Positions 8,621-16,264 are shown, counted from the first letter of the stretch. The stretch is 64,000 bases of DNA from Planotetraspora kaengkrachanensis (GCF_016862895.1 NZ_BONV01000033.1:62001-126000); one strand, 5' to 3'. Program-made: numbers and translations. Notes: generated by a model from the letters alone, not told the origin.

Positions 8621-9613
8621 CTAGGAGGCGAGCGGGACGACGCGGTCGTCGGGGAAGAACGTCCGGACGCGGGAGCCTTCGTGCAGGTCCGGGTCCGACG
8701 CGGCGGCGAGGATGGTGTCGCCCTCGACGTCGAGGGTCACGAGCGAGTCGGTTCCGCGGTAGGTGATCCGTGAGATCGTGCCGGGCCGGGACTGCCCGCC
8801 GTCCGGGGCGGTTCCCGATTCGGGTAATACCGCCACGTGCTCGGGACGGATGGTCACCAGACCCCGTCCCGGCAGGGTGAGGAAGTTCTCGTAGCCCAGG
8901 AACGTCGCGACGAACCGGTTGGCGGGCGCGGGGAAGATCTTCCGCGGGTGACCGGCCTGGGCGACTCGGCCGGAGTCCAGGATCACCATCTGGTCGGCCA
9001 GTTGGAGTGCCTCCTCCTGGTCGTGCGTGACGAGGATCGTGGTGATTCCGCTCTCTCGCTGGATCCGGGCGAGTTCCGCGCGCATCTGGACACGCAGTCG
9101 CGCGTCCAGATTGGACAGCGGCTCGTCCAGCAGGAGCACGGAAGGACGGATCGCGATCGCGCGGGCCAGGGCGACCCGCTGCTGCTGGCCGCCGGACAAT
9201 TCACGGGGGCGGCGGCCGGACAGTTCGGACAGCCCGACCAGCTCCAGCGCCTCGTGCGCCCGCCTGCGGATCTCCTCGCGGGCGACGCCGCGCACCTTCA
9301 GGCCGAAGCCCACGTTCTTCGCCACGGTGAGATGCGGGAACAGGGCGTACGACTGGAAGACCATGCCGATGTTGCGTTTCTCCGGCGCCAGCCCCGTGGC
9401 GTCACGGCCGTCGATGAAGATCTGGCCCGCGGTTGGGTGTTCGTACCCGGCGATCATCCGCAGAGTGGTCGTCTTCCCGCAGCCGCTCGGGCCGAGCAGC
9501 GCGGTGAGCGAGCCTGCCGGCACCTCCAGATCGACGCCGTCGACGGCTGCCACGTCACCGAAGTGCCGGGAAACCTTCGCGAGCCGGACGACAGCGTCGG
9601 AGCCGTCTCTCAT
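8621..9613 (-). CDS. ABC transporter ATP-binding protein (PotA-like)
   Basis: A 330-residue ATPase of the carbohydrate/polyamine/iron (CUT1/PotA) type. It has Walker A GPSGCGKTT near residue 40, the Q-loop VFQSYALFPH, signature LSGGQQQR, Walker B LLLDEPLSNLD and the switch His in LVTHDQEEA. A C-terminal TOBE-like regulatory domain follows (about residues 235-330). Its ATG (9613) overlaps the stop of the upstream permease gene as ATGA. The 32-nt gap to the lipoprotein gene downstream is the only real spacing in the operon and could give that gene its own ribosome loading. Confidence 0.95.
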   Translation of the reverse strand: MRDGSDAVVRLAKVSRHFGDVAAVDGVDLEVPAGSLTALLGPSGCGKTTTLRMIAGYEHPTAGQIFIDGRDATGLAPEKRNIGMVFQSYALFPHLTVAKNVGFGLKVRGVAREEIRRRAHEALELVGLSELSGRRPRELSGGQQQRVALARAIAIRPSVLLLDEPLSNLDARLRVQMRAELARIQRESGITTILVTHDQEEALQLADQMVILDSGRVAQAGHPRKIFPAPANRFVATFLGYENFLTLPGRGLVTIRPEHVAVLPESGTAPDGGQSRPGTISRITYRGTDSLVTLDVEGDTILAAASDPDLHEGSRVRTFFPDDRVVPLAS

Positions 9614-10437
9614 GATCCGATCCCTCCGAAGATCTTGTTGAATCCGACCAGCCGCTCGGCCACGACGGCCACCACGACGGCCGCCAGCAGCAACACCACC
9701 GACACCGCGGCGACCACCGGGTCGTAGGAGGTCTGCACGTACTGCAACATGGCCACCGGCAGGGTCTCGGTGCCCGGCCCCTGAAGCAGCAGCGACAACG
9801 GCACGTTGTTGAACGACGTCACGAACCCGAGGACGGCGGCGGCGGCGATGCCCGGACGCAGAACCGGGAGCGTGACCCGGAAGAACGTGGTGACCGGCCC
9901 CGCGCCCAGCCCCCGGGCGGCCTCCTCCAGCGCCGGATCGGCGAGTGCGAGCGACGCCCCCGTCACCCGCACTGCGTACGGCAGAAGCAGGATGGTGTGG
10001 CCGATCAGCAGCACACCCGAGGCCGTGACCCCCAGCCCCACCATGAGCTGCTGGTAGAGCGCCAGCCCGAGCACGAGTTCGGGAAGCACGATCGGGCTCA
10101 GGAAGAGGTTCTGGACGACGGCCCGCCCGGGCAGTCTGCCCCGGTGGACGGCCAGGGTGGCCGGGATGCCGACCGCCAGCGCGATCACGGTGGCCGCCGT
10201 TGCGACGAGCGCGCTCGTCCCCAGGCCGTCGAGGAACGGGCGGTAGGACGCGGCGGCCCCGAACCAGCGCAGGGAGAATCCCTCCGGCGGGAACGTGATC
10301 GTGCTGCCCGAGGTGAAGGCGACGGCGACGACGAACAGCGCCGGGCCGAGCATGATGAGGTAGGCGGCGACGGCCAGCACCGTGAGCACCGGGCGGCGCT
10401 CGCGGGCGGGCCGCAGGCTCCGTCCTGCGCGGCTCAC
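9610..10437 (-). CDS. ABC transporter permease (PotC-like)
   Basis: A 275-residue inner-membrane permease with about six hydrophobic segments. The family EAA-type loop is EEAARGLGAGPVTTFFRVTLPVLRP, the site that contacts the ATPase. The start is GTG at 10437, overlapping the stop of the preceding permease as GTGA, which also places a basic N-terminus (SRAGRSLRPARERRP) before the first membrane helix. An in-frame start further upstream would lie wholly inside the other permease gene. It forms the channel together with the product of 10434-11255. Confidence 0.93.
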   Translation of the reverse strand: MSRAGRSLRPARERRPVLTVLAVAAYLIMLGPALFVVAVAFTSGSTITFPPEGFSLRWFGAAASYRPFLDGLGTSALVATAATVIALAVGIPATLAVHRGRLPGRAVVQNLFLSPIVLPELVLGLALYQQLMVGLGVTASGVLLIGHTILLLPYAVRVTGASLALADPALEEAARGLGAGPVTTFFRVTLPVLRPGIAAAAVLGFVTSFNNVPLSLLLQGPGTETLPVAMLQYVQTSYDPVVAAVSVVLLLAAVVVAVVAERLVGFNKIFGGIGS

Positions 10438-11255
10438 GCGGTCACCCGCCTTCGGCCCGCCCACGCCGACGCGCCCGCGACGGCGAAGACCAGGGCGGTC
10501 ATGAGGAGTGCCACGGCGGAGGCTCCTGCCCAGTCGATCGTCACGCTGGAGTAGTTGAAGAGCTGAAGGGAGAGCATCGTCTGCCGGGTGCCGCCGAGCA
10601 GCACCGGTGTGGTGTACGCCGTGGCCGCGCCGGCGAAGACGAGCGTCGCGCCCACCACCGCTCCGGGCATGGCGAGCGGGAGGAGGACGAGGCGGAAGGT
10701 CGCCGTCCGGCTCGCGCCGAGCCCTCGGGCGGCGTCCTCCAGCCTCGCCTCGATGCCGGACAACGACGAATAGCACGAGACGATCGCCAGCGGCAGGAAG
10801 AGCTGCACCAGCCCGGCCACGACCGCCGTCTCCGTGTAGAGGAGTTGCGGCGGATGGTCGGTGATTCCGAGCCCGGTCAGTGCCTGCGCGATCACGCCCT
10901 TGCTGCCCAGCACGACCAGCCAGCCGTAGGTGCGCACGACGTTGCTGAGCAGCAGCGGGAATATCGCCAGCGCGAGCAGGAGGCCCGACCAGCGAGACGT
11001 CGACCGGGAGAGCAGATAGGCGACGGGGAACCCGAGCAGCAGGCACACGGCGGTGACGATCAGCCCGATCCTGAGGGTGCGCCAGATGATCCCCAGCATG
11101 AAGGGGTCGGCGAGCATCTGGGCCAGCCGGTGCCCGACGTCGAGAGCGGGCGTGTCCGGGGGATGCAGCAGCATCATGACGGCGGGCACCAGGAAGCCGA
11201 ACAGCAGGAGTGCGAGGCCCGGTACCAGTAACAGCACGGCGTTCCGACGTGACAC
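10434..11255 (-). CDS. ABC transporter permease (PotB-like), first gene of operon
   Basis: A 273-residue permease, first gene of the operon. It has about six membrane helices and the coupling loop LEDAARGLGASRTATFRLVLLPLAMPG. The start is uncertain: GTG at 11255 (VSRRNAVLLL) has AAAGGA five bases upstream and is preferred; the ATG at 11273 (MPERTS) has no good ribosome binding site. The next gene starts inside its stop codon. The LacI-type palindrome at 11296-11309 lies about 40 bp upstream of the start, well placed to control the whole six-gene unit. Confidence 0.9.
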   Translation of the reverse strand: MSRRNAVLLLVPGLALLLFGFLVPAVMMLLHPPDTPALDVGHRLAQMLADPFMLGIIWRTLRIGLIVTAVCLLLGFPVAYLLSRSTSRWSGLLLALAIFPLLLSNVVRTYGWLVVLGSKGVIAQALTGLGITDHPPQLLYTETAVVAGLVQLFLPLAIVSCYSSLSGIEARLEDAARGLGASRTATFRLVLLPLAMPGAVVGATLVFAGAATAYTTPVLLGGTRQTMLSLQLFNYSSVTIDWAGASAVALLMTALVFAVAGASAWAGRRRVTA

Positions 11256-11295
11256 GCTCGTCCTTTCCGGCATGGAAACATAGAGGTCAGGGCTT

Positions 11296-11309
11296 TGCAA
11301 GCGCTTGCA
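11296..11309. promoter_or_regulatory. LacI-family operator palindrome
   Basis: TGCAAGCGCTTGCA is a perfect 14-bp palindrome with a central CG, the classic form of LacI/GalR-family operators. It lies in the 217-bp region between the transporter operon and the divergent lacI-type gene, about 40 bp before the first permease start. The neighbouring regulator is the obvious binder. Repression of the nucleoside operon is inferred. Confidence 0.8.
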
Positions 11310-11472
11310 GTACCCTAGTGAACTCCGCGAACCAGGGTCAATTCGAGACGGCGCATATCTCATTAAGACTGTGTAAACATGGACAAATCGCCTCGCGGCT
11401 GAGTGCGCGAGCGGGCTGAAGCACCGGGAAGATGGGGACGCGCCACTTCTGACAGCCGGGAGAGAGGGTCAC

Positions 11473-12456
11473 ATGACGCGTTTGGCCGATGTCGCTCGTG
11501 CGGCGGGGGTCTCGATGTCGACGGCGTCCCGGGCATTGAGCCGTCCCGATCTGGTGGCGTCCGAGACCCGGAGCCGGGTCCTCGAAGCGGTGCAACGGCT
11601 CGGTTTCCATGTGAATCCAGCGGCACGCGCCCTGACATCGGGAAAGACCGGCCTGGTTGCCATGTGCGTGCCCACGCTGAGCAACCCGTTCTTCGCTCCC
11701 ATCATCGCGGGGGCTCAGCAGGCCGCCGAGGCGGCCGACCGGCACCTGACCGTCGTGGTCACCGAGGGGTCGGCCAGGCGCGAGGCCGAGGTGCTGACCC
11801 GGCTCTCCGGGCAGGTCGACGGCTTCATCATCGTCGCGCCGCGAGGTGGCGACGCCGACCTGCTCGAGTTCGGCGCCACCACCCCCGCCGTCATCGCCGA
11901 GCGGGTCGTGCCCGGACTGACGTCCGTGATCATCGATACGCCCGCGGGTCTCCGCGACCTGACGGGCATGCTGAAGGCCGACGGACACCGCCGCGTCGCC
12001 TATCTGTCCGGCCCCGAAGGATCGTGGATGGACCGCCTGCGGTGCGACGCCCTCCGGGAATCACTCGGACCGAACGGCGAGCTCATCGTCATCGGCCCGC
12101 TGCCGCCGACGTTCCGCGCGGGGGCCGAGGCCGTCCAGGGGATCCTCGACCGGCGGGCGACCGCGGTCGTGGCCTACAACAGCCTCCTGGCGCTTGGGGC
12201 GGTGTACCAGTTGCACAACGTCGGCGTGCGCGTTCCGGAACAGATCAGCGTGGCCAGTGCGGACGACCTCGCCGCCCTGGGGCTCGGAGCCCCGGAGATC
12301 ACGACTCTGCGGTTCGACCCGGCCGGCCTGGGCGCGGCCGCGATGGAGGCGCTCATGCGGCTGATTGACGGACGGCCCCCGGCGGTTCCCCACACCCGGA
12401 TCCCGGCCGCCCTCCAATTGGGGTCCACCACCGGACGTCCGGCGACCGACGTCTGA
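11473..12456 (+). CDS. LacI family transcriptional regulator
   Basis: A 327-residue LacI/GalR-type repressor. Residues 1-50 form the helix-turn-helix and hinge: TRLADVARAAGVSMSTASRALSR, then VNPAARALTSGKTG. The remainder is a periplasmic-binding-protein-like effector domain, from LVAMCVPTLSNPFFAPII to ITTLRFDPAGLGAAAMEALM. The ATG at 11473 follows a strong GGGAGAGAGGG. It diverges from the nucleoside transporter/salvage operon and a perfect LacI-type palindrome sits between them, so it probably represses that operon until a nucleoside or purine binds (ligand inferred). Confidence 0.93.
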   Translation: MTRLADVARAAGVSMSTASRALSRPDLVASETRSRVLEAVQRLGFHVNPAARALTSGKTGLVAMCVPTLSNPFFAPIIAGAQQAAEAADRHLTVVVTEGSARREAEVLTRLSGQVDGFIIVAPRGGDADLLEFGATTPAVIAERVVPGLTSVIIDTPAGLRDLTGMLKADGHRRVAYLSGPEGSWMDRLRCDALRESLGPNGELIVIGPLPPTFRAGAEAVQGILDRRATAVVAYNSLLALGAVYQLHNVGVRVPEQISVASADDLAALGLGAPEITTLRFDPAGLGAAAMEALMRLIDGRPPAVPHTRIPAALQLGSTTGRPATDV

Positions 12457-12502
12457 CACCGGACGGTCACACGGTCTGCCGCGACCGGGACCTTCGCCGC
12501 AG

Positions 12503-12640
12503 TCAGTCGTCGCCCGCGAGCAGCCCGGCCAGAGCAGGATGTGCACGGCCGGGCTCGATCGTGACGATGGCGTATTCCGCCACACCTGCCCGGACGAACG
12601 GGTCCTCGGCGGCGATCCGCTCCGCCGCGACCCGGTCAGA
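12503..12640 (-). pseudogene. Remnant of a YciI-like protein (C-terminal part)
   Basis: In one minus-strand frame the sequence just after the hisG stop reads DRVAAERIAAEDPFVRAGVAEY and ends AGLLAGDD-stop. AEDPFVRAGV..Y is the hallmark C-terminal segment of YciI-family proteins, small ferredoxin-like proteins of about 90-100 residues. No ATG, GTG or TTG start precedes it in this frame, and an in-frame TGA lies inside hisG (about 12665), so the N-terminal half is missing. It looks like a gene truncated by a deletion that joined it to the hisG 3' end. Identification rests on about 40 residues. Confidence 0.45.
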
Positions 12641-13481
12641 GCCGCGCGGCGAAGATGGCGGTGATCAGGATGGCCTTGGCCCCGATCTCCCAGAGCTGGT
12701 CCATCACCTGCTGGTGGCCCTTGCGCGGGATCATGGCGCGGACGGCGACCCACCCCTCACGGTGCAGCGGGGAGACCGTCGGGCCCTCCATTCCCGGCGT
12801 GATCGCGATGGCCTCGTCGATGCGCTCGACCCGGATGTCGTAGTCGATCATCACGAAGTCGCGGGCGACGAGCACGCCCTGCAGCCGCCGGATCAGCTGC
12901 TGGAAGCCGTTGGTCTCCGCCGCGCCCGACTGCTTGATCACGACGGCCTCGGAGTGGGCGATCGGCTCGCCGAAGACCTCCAGACCGACGTTGCGCAGCG
13001 TGGTGCCCGTCTCGACCACGTCGGCGACCGCGTCGGCGACGCCCAGCCGGATGGCGGTCTCCACGGCGCCGTCCAGCTTGATCACCCGGGCGTCGACGCC
13101 CCGGTCGGCGAGGTACTTGCCCAGCAGGCCCGCGTACGACGTGGCGATCCGCAGCCCCGCCAGTTCGTCGACGCTGGTGTAGGTCGCGGGGGTCGAGGCG
13201 AACCGGAACGTCGACCGGCCGAAGCCCAGCGGCACGACCTCCTCCGCCGGGGCCCCGGAGTCGAACAGCATGTCGCGGCCGGTGATGCCCGCGTCGAGGG
13301 TGCCCTCGCCGACGTACACGGCGATGTCGCGGGGGCGCAGGAAGAACAGCTCGATCGAGTTCTCGGGGTCGACGACCACGAGTTCCTTGGAATCCCTCCG
13401 CGGCCGGTATCCGGCCTCCTTCAGGATGGTCTGGGCGGCATCGGTGAGCGCGCCCTTGTTCGGTACGGCGAGACGCAGCAT
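12636..13481 (-). CDS. hisG: ATP phosphoribosyltransferase, long form
   Basis: A 281-residue HisG, the first enzyme of histidine synthesis (ATP + PRPP to phosphoribosyl-ATP). It starts MLRLAVPNKGAL and contains ELFFLRPRDIAVYVGEGTLDAGITGRDML, then ADAVADVVETGTTLRNVGL, the phosphoribosyl-binding segment. The C-terminal part (about residue 205 on) is the regulatory histidine-binding domain of the long form. It lies 65 bp downstream of hisE, the usual actinomycete hisE-hisG pair. Its 3' end abuts the YciI-like remnant. Confidence 0.96.
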   Translation of the reverse strand: MLRLAVPNKGALTDAAQTILKEAGYRPRRDSKELVVVDPENSIELFFLRPRDIAVYVGEGTLDAGITGRDMLFDSGAPAEEVVPLGFGRSTFRFASTPATYTSVDELAGLRIATSYAGLLGKYLADRGVDARVIKLDGAVETAIRLGVADAVADVVETGTTLRNVGLEVFGEPIAHSEAVVIKQSGAAETNGFQQLIRRLQGVLVARDFVMIDYDIRVERIDEAIAITPGMEGPTVSPLHREGWVAVRAMIPRKGHQQVMDQLWEIGAKAILITAIFAARL

Positions 13482-13546
13482 GGCGTGCGATGAACCTTTC
13501 GGGATCGGATTGACGAGGTCACGAGCAGGTGGCCGCGATCACGCGG

Positions 13547-13810
13547 CTACAGATGCTTGTAGACCTGGTCGAGCCCGATGCCCCGCGCCAGCATGAGGAC
13601 CTGGACGTGGTAGAGCAGCTGCGAGATCTCCTCGGCAGCCCGGTCGGCCGACTCGTGCTCGGCCGCCATCCAGCTCTCGGCGGCCTCCTCCACGATCTTC
13701 TTGCCGATGGCATGGACACCGGCGTCCAGGGCTGCGACGGTCCCGGAGCCCGGAGGACGGGTCCGCGCCTTCTCTGCCAGCTCGGCGTACAGCTCTTCGA
13801 ACGTCTTCAT
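13547..13810 (-). CDS. hisE: Phosphoribosyl-ATP pyrophosphatase
   Basis: An 87-residue HisE, second step of histidine synthesis (phosphoribosyl-ATP to phosphoribosyl-AMP + PPi). The all-alpha MazG-like fold shows in [15 protein letters not shown], then [19 protein letters not shown], with the metal-binding EEAAE, then [20 protein letters not shown]. The ATG at 13810 gives the standard length; an upstream in-frame start would add about 50 residues foreign to the family. It is the first gene of the hisE-hisG unit. Its upstream region contains the 53-bp-period repeat array. Confidence 0.95.
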   Translation of the reverse strand: MKTFEELYAELAEKARTRPPGSGTVAALDAGVHAIGKKIVEEAAESWMAAEHESADRAAEEISQLLYHVQVLMLARGIGLDQVYKHL

Positions 13811-13915
13811 GATCTCTCTCGGATCGTCGGGCGTGCCCGTCCAGACTATCCGCCGCACGGCCGCATCCAGGTCAGTCCCGCCCGGGGCGCGCCGCATCCC
13901 CACCCTCCCCTTGGG

Positions 13916-14186
13916 GTGATCATGGGGACGACCCGGTTTGTGATCATGCACAGGCTCGGCGATCACCCTTGCGACCGGCGGAAACGCAAAACGTGATCAT
14001 GCAGGGATTCTCCACCTGCATGATCACGTTCAGCGAATCGGCAGCTCAGGGCTGCGAAACACGAATTCGCGCATGATCACAAACCGTGAACGGCCTGCTC
14101 AGAACTTCATCGCCCGAACCTGTGCATGATCACCATCAAGAACGGAGCAGCTCAGCGGCCCAGTTCCCGAGTCCCTGCATGATCAC
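13916..14186. repeat. 53-bp-period intergenic array A, seven copies in two orientations
   Basis: Three copies of GTGATCATGCA (13916, with its last two bases altered; 13940; 13993) are followed by four inverted copies TGCATGATCAC (14017; 14070, with first base C; 14123; 14176). Within each orientation full units are exactly 53 bp apart. The 42-nt segments between copies keep CGAR at offsets 35-38 and a CAGSTCAG-like block at offsets 15-22. The orientation switches at a hairpin (13990-14030). The array fills the space between hisE and the helicase gene and overlaps the 3' end of the latter. Related arrays lie at 25046 and 53262. Confidence 0.9.
13990..14030. repeat. Perfect 16-bp hairpin at the orientation switch of array A
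   Basis: AACGTGATCATGCAGG (13990-14005) and CCTGCATGATCACGTT (14015-14030) are perfect reverse complements separated by 9 nt. The arms consist of two head-to-head copies of the array word. As RNA this would be a very stable stem, possibly acting as a terminator after the helicase gene, though no U-tract follows. Confidence 0.85.
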
Positions 14187-15810
14187 GGCGAGGGGGGCGG
14201 CGGTCGCCACGGAATCCGCCACGCTCACCACGAGCTCCGCCGTGATCGCCACGGGATGTCCCGCGGTCGCCGCGGGGCTCCTCACGGCGCTCGACCGGCC
14301 GGTCGTCGCGCCGCTCCCCGCGGCCCTCCGACGGCCTGTCGCGGAACCGGCCGCGGATCTCGCTCACGGTGCCGGCCGACTCGTCCCGCCGCCGCGGCGG
14401 CCTGGACTCACCGGAACGACCGTCCCTGCGGTCGCCGAACCGGCGCGAACGGCGGTCGCCGCCCGCGTGGTCCGGCTTGGGACGCAGCGGCTTGCGCACG
14501 TCCGGCTCCCACACGGGGATCGCCTCGCCGCTGGGACGGCGGGCGCCGGCGATCTCCGCCAGCACGGGGTCGCCGGGTGTCACCCGGTGCCGGGACGGGT
14601 TGATGCCCGCCCGGCGGGCCATCTGCTCGGTCGAGCGGCGCTCGTTCGGCATGACCAGCGTCAGGACGCTGCCCCGCTCGCCCGCCCGGGCCGTACGGCC
14701 GCCGCGGTGCAGGTAGCTCTTGTGGTCGGCCGGCGGGTCGACGTGCAGCACGAGGCTGACGTCGTCCACGTGGATGCCGCGGGCGGCCACGTCGGTGCAG
14801 ACCAGGACCTTGATGTTGCCCTCGCGGAACTCGCTCAGGATCCGGGTCCGCTGGTTCTGCCGCTTGCCGCCGTGCAGGCCGCCGGCCCGGACTCCGACGC
14901 GGGCCAGCTGCTTCACGACCCGGTCGACGCCGTGCTGGGTCCGGACGAACAGGATCGTCCGGCCCTCCCGGCTGGCGATCTCGGCCGTCACGTCGACCTT
15001 GTCGTCCCGGTGGACCTGGACCAGATGGTGCTCCATGGTCTCGACCGACGAGGTCGCTGGGTCGAGGGAGTGGGTGATCGGGTCGGTGAGGAACGCCCGC
15101 ACGAGCTTGTCGACGTCGCCGTCCAGCGTGGCGGAGAACAGCAGCCGCTGGCCGTGGGCGGGCGTCTTGGCGAGAATCGAGCTCACGACCGGGTAGAACC
15201 CGAGGTCGCACATGTGGTCGGCCTCGTCGAGGACGCTGACCTCGATGTCCTCAAGGGAGCACTCCCCCTGCTCCATGAGGTCGGTCAGCCGTCCGGGCGT
15301 GGCGACGATGATCTCGACGCCGCGGCGCAGCGCCTCGATCTGCCGGCCCATGGACATGCCGCCCACGACCGTCTTGATCCGCAGCGACAGGCCGCGGCCG
15401 AGCGGTTCGAGCGAGTCGGCCACCTGAAGGGCCAGCTCACGGGTGGGGACGAGGATGATGGCGCGGGGCCGCCTCGGGAGCGCCCGCTCGCCGGCGATCC
15501 GGGTCATGGTGGGCAGGCCGAAGGCGAGTGTCTTGCCGGAGCCGGTCTGGCCGCGGCCGAGGACGTCGCGACCGGCGAGGATGTCGGGAATGGCCGCGCG
15601 CTGAATGGGGAACGGCGCGGTGATGCCCTGCCGGGCCAGCCCCGCCACGAGCGGCTTGGGCAACCCGAGCTGGGCGAAGTCGGCCGTCGCCTCCTCGGTG
15701 TCGAGGTTCGCGGGCAGGCCGGGGTCGAGCATGGTCACGAAAGCGTGCCTTTCGTCGAAGGTGACGTGTCGGAACACGGGGCGCGTCACTTCTGCGAAAG
15801 GACGTGCCAT
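14152..15810 (-). CDS. DEAD-box RNA helicase with Arg/Gly/Asp-rich tail
   Basis: A 552-residue RhlE/DeaD-like ATP-dependent RNA helicase. Motifs in order: Q-motif region GITAPFPIQ, motif I GQTGSGKT (about residues 87-94), PTREL, TPGRL, DEAD, SAT, ARGIHVDDV, HRGGRTARAG. From about residue 410 the tail is rich in Arg, Gly and Asp (FGDRRDGRSGE, RGDRGTSRGDHGG), an RNA-binding type extension. Start choice is uncertain: ATG at 15810 (MARPFAEV) or GTG at 15819. The last codons (RDHAGTRELGR) and the stop fall inside repeat array A. A long structured upstream region suggests leader control. Confidence 0.93.
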   Translation of the reverse strand: MARPFAEVTRPVFRHVTFDERHAFVTMLDPGLPANLDTEEATADFAQLGLPKPLVAGLARQGITAPFPIQRAAIPDILAGRDVLGRGQTGSGKTLAFGLPTMTRIAGERALPRRPRAIILVPTRELALQVADSLEPLGRGLSLRIKTVVGGMSMGRQIEALRRGVEIIVATPGRLTDLMEQGECSLEDIEVSVLDEADHMCDLGFYPVVSSILAKTPAHGQRLLFSATLDGDVDKLVRAFLTDPITHSLDPATSSVETMEHHLVQVHRDDKVDVTAEIASREGRTILFVRTQHGVDRVVKQLARVGVRAGGLHGGKRQNQRTRILSEFREGNIKVLVCTDVAARGIHVDDVSLVLHVDPPADHKSYLHRGGRTARAGERGSVLTLVMPNERRSTEQMARRAGINPSRHRVTPGDPVLAEIAGARRPSGEAIPVWEPDVRKPLRPKPDHAGGDRRSRRFGDRRDGRSGESRPPRRRDESAGTVSEIRGRFRDRPSEGRGERRDDRPVERREEPRGDRGTSRGDHGGARGERGGFRGDRRPPRRDHAGTRELGR

Positions 15811-16224
15811 GGCAAGCACGGCGGTGCCGTGCCTCGATCAGGACGTGAGGGAGCGAATCCCACTCGGCGGAACTCCGGGAGTTCTCTCCCGGGCGGACGT
15901 GACGTCCGGCTCTTCCGGTCATCAGTCCTCGGCACGCAGGGTCTCGTGCCGTTCGGCAGCGTCACGCGGTCGTCGCGTCTGGTGATCCAACGCTGCGATC
16001 TTTCCGCGAGTCTACCCTGGACAGGATCTACTCACGATCATCAGTGGTGCCGGCGTCCCCGCAGAAGTGCCGACTCTCTGCGAGAGCCGCACGGACGCCC
16101 GGTTCCGTTGCACCTGGCAGGGAGGCCACAAAAAGCAACGAAACCATCAGAAAAGCACCAACTACTCATTAGCTTACATCATTCCCGGAAGCCTCTGGGG
16201 ACACGCGGATCTCCCGGGAACCCC
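15811..16224. other. Long non-coding leader/intergenic region upstream of the helicase gene
   Basis: No gene is supported here. The helicase-proximal half holds several hairpins: GCACGGC-ggt-GCCGTGC at 15816-15832 (covering the alternative GTG start), CCGGGAG-ttct-CTCCCGG near 15876, and GGACGT/ACGTCC just beyond. On the minus strand TAGACT (complement of 16009-16014) is a possible -10 box, which would give a leader of about 190 nt. The distal half contains a stretch of about 60% A+T at 16131-16190. These assignments are pattern-based only. Confidence 0.4.
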
Positions 16225-16239
16225 GCCGGGCCGCCCGGC
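16225..16239. terminator. Hairpin after the suf operon
   Basis: GCCGGG-ccg-CCCGGC forms a 6-bp GC stem 26 bp downstream of the sufT stop. No T-run follows, as is usual for actinomycete terminators. It is the best candidate for the end of the suf transcript. Confidence 0.4.
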
Positions 16240-16264
16240 TCTCACCGGACGGCCGGACGGACGA

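Noticed and set aside
13916-14186. CRISPR array interpretation of the regularly spaced words
   Set aside because: The fully conserved word is only 11 bp, the 42-nt segments between copies share blocks at fixed offsets instead of being unique spacers, one array inverts, and there is no cas gene in the window.
15811-16264. tRNA or known small RNA gene in the long gap before sufT
   Set aside because: No cloverleaf, CCA end or known RNA signature is visible; only hairpins and an A+T-rich patch.
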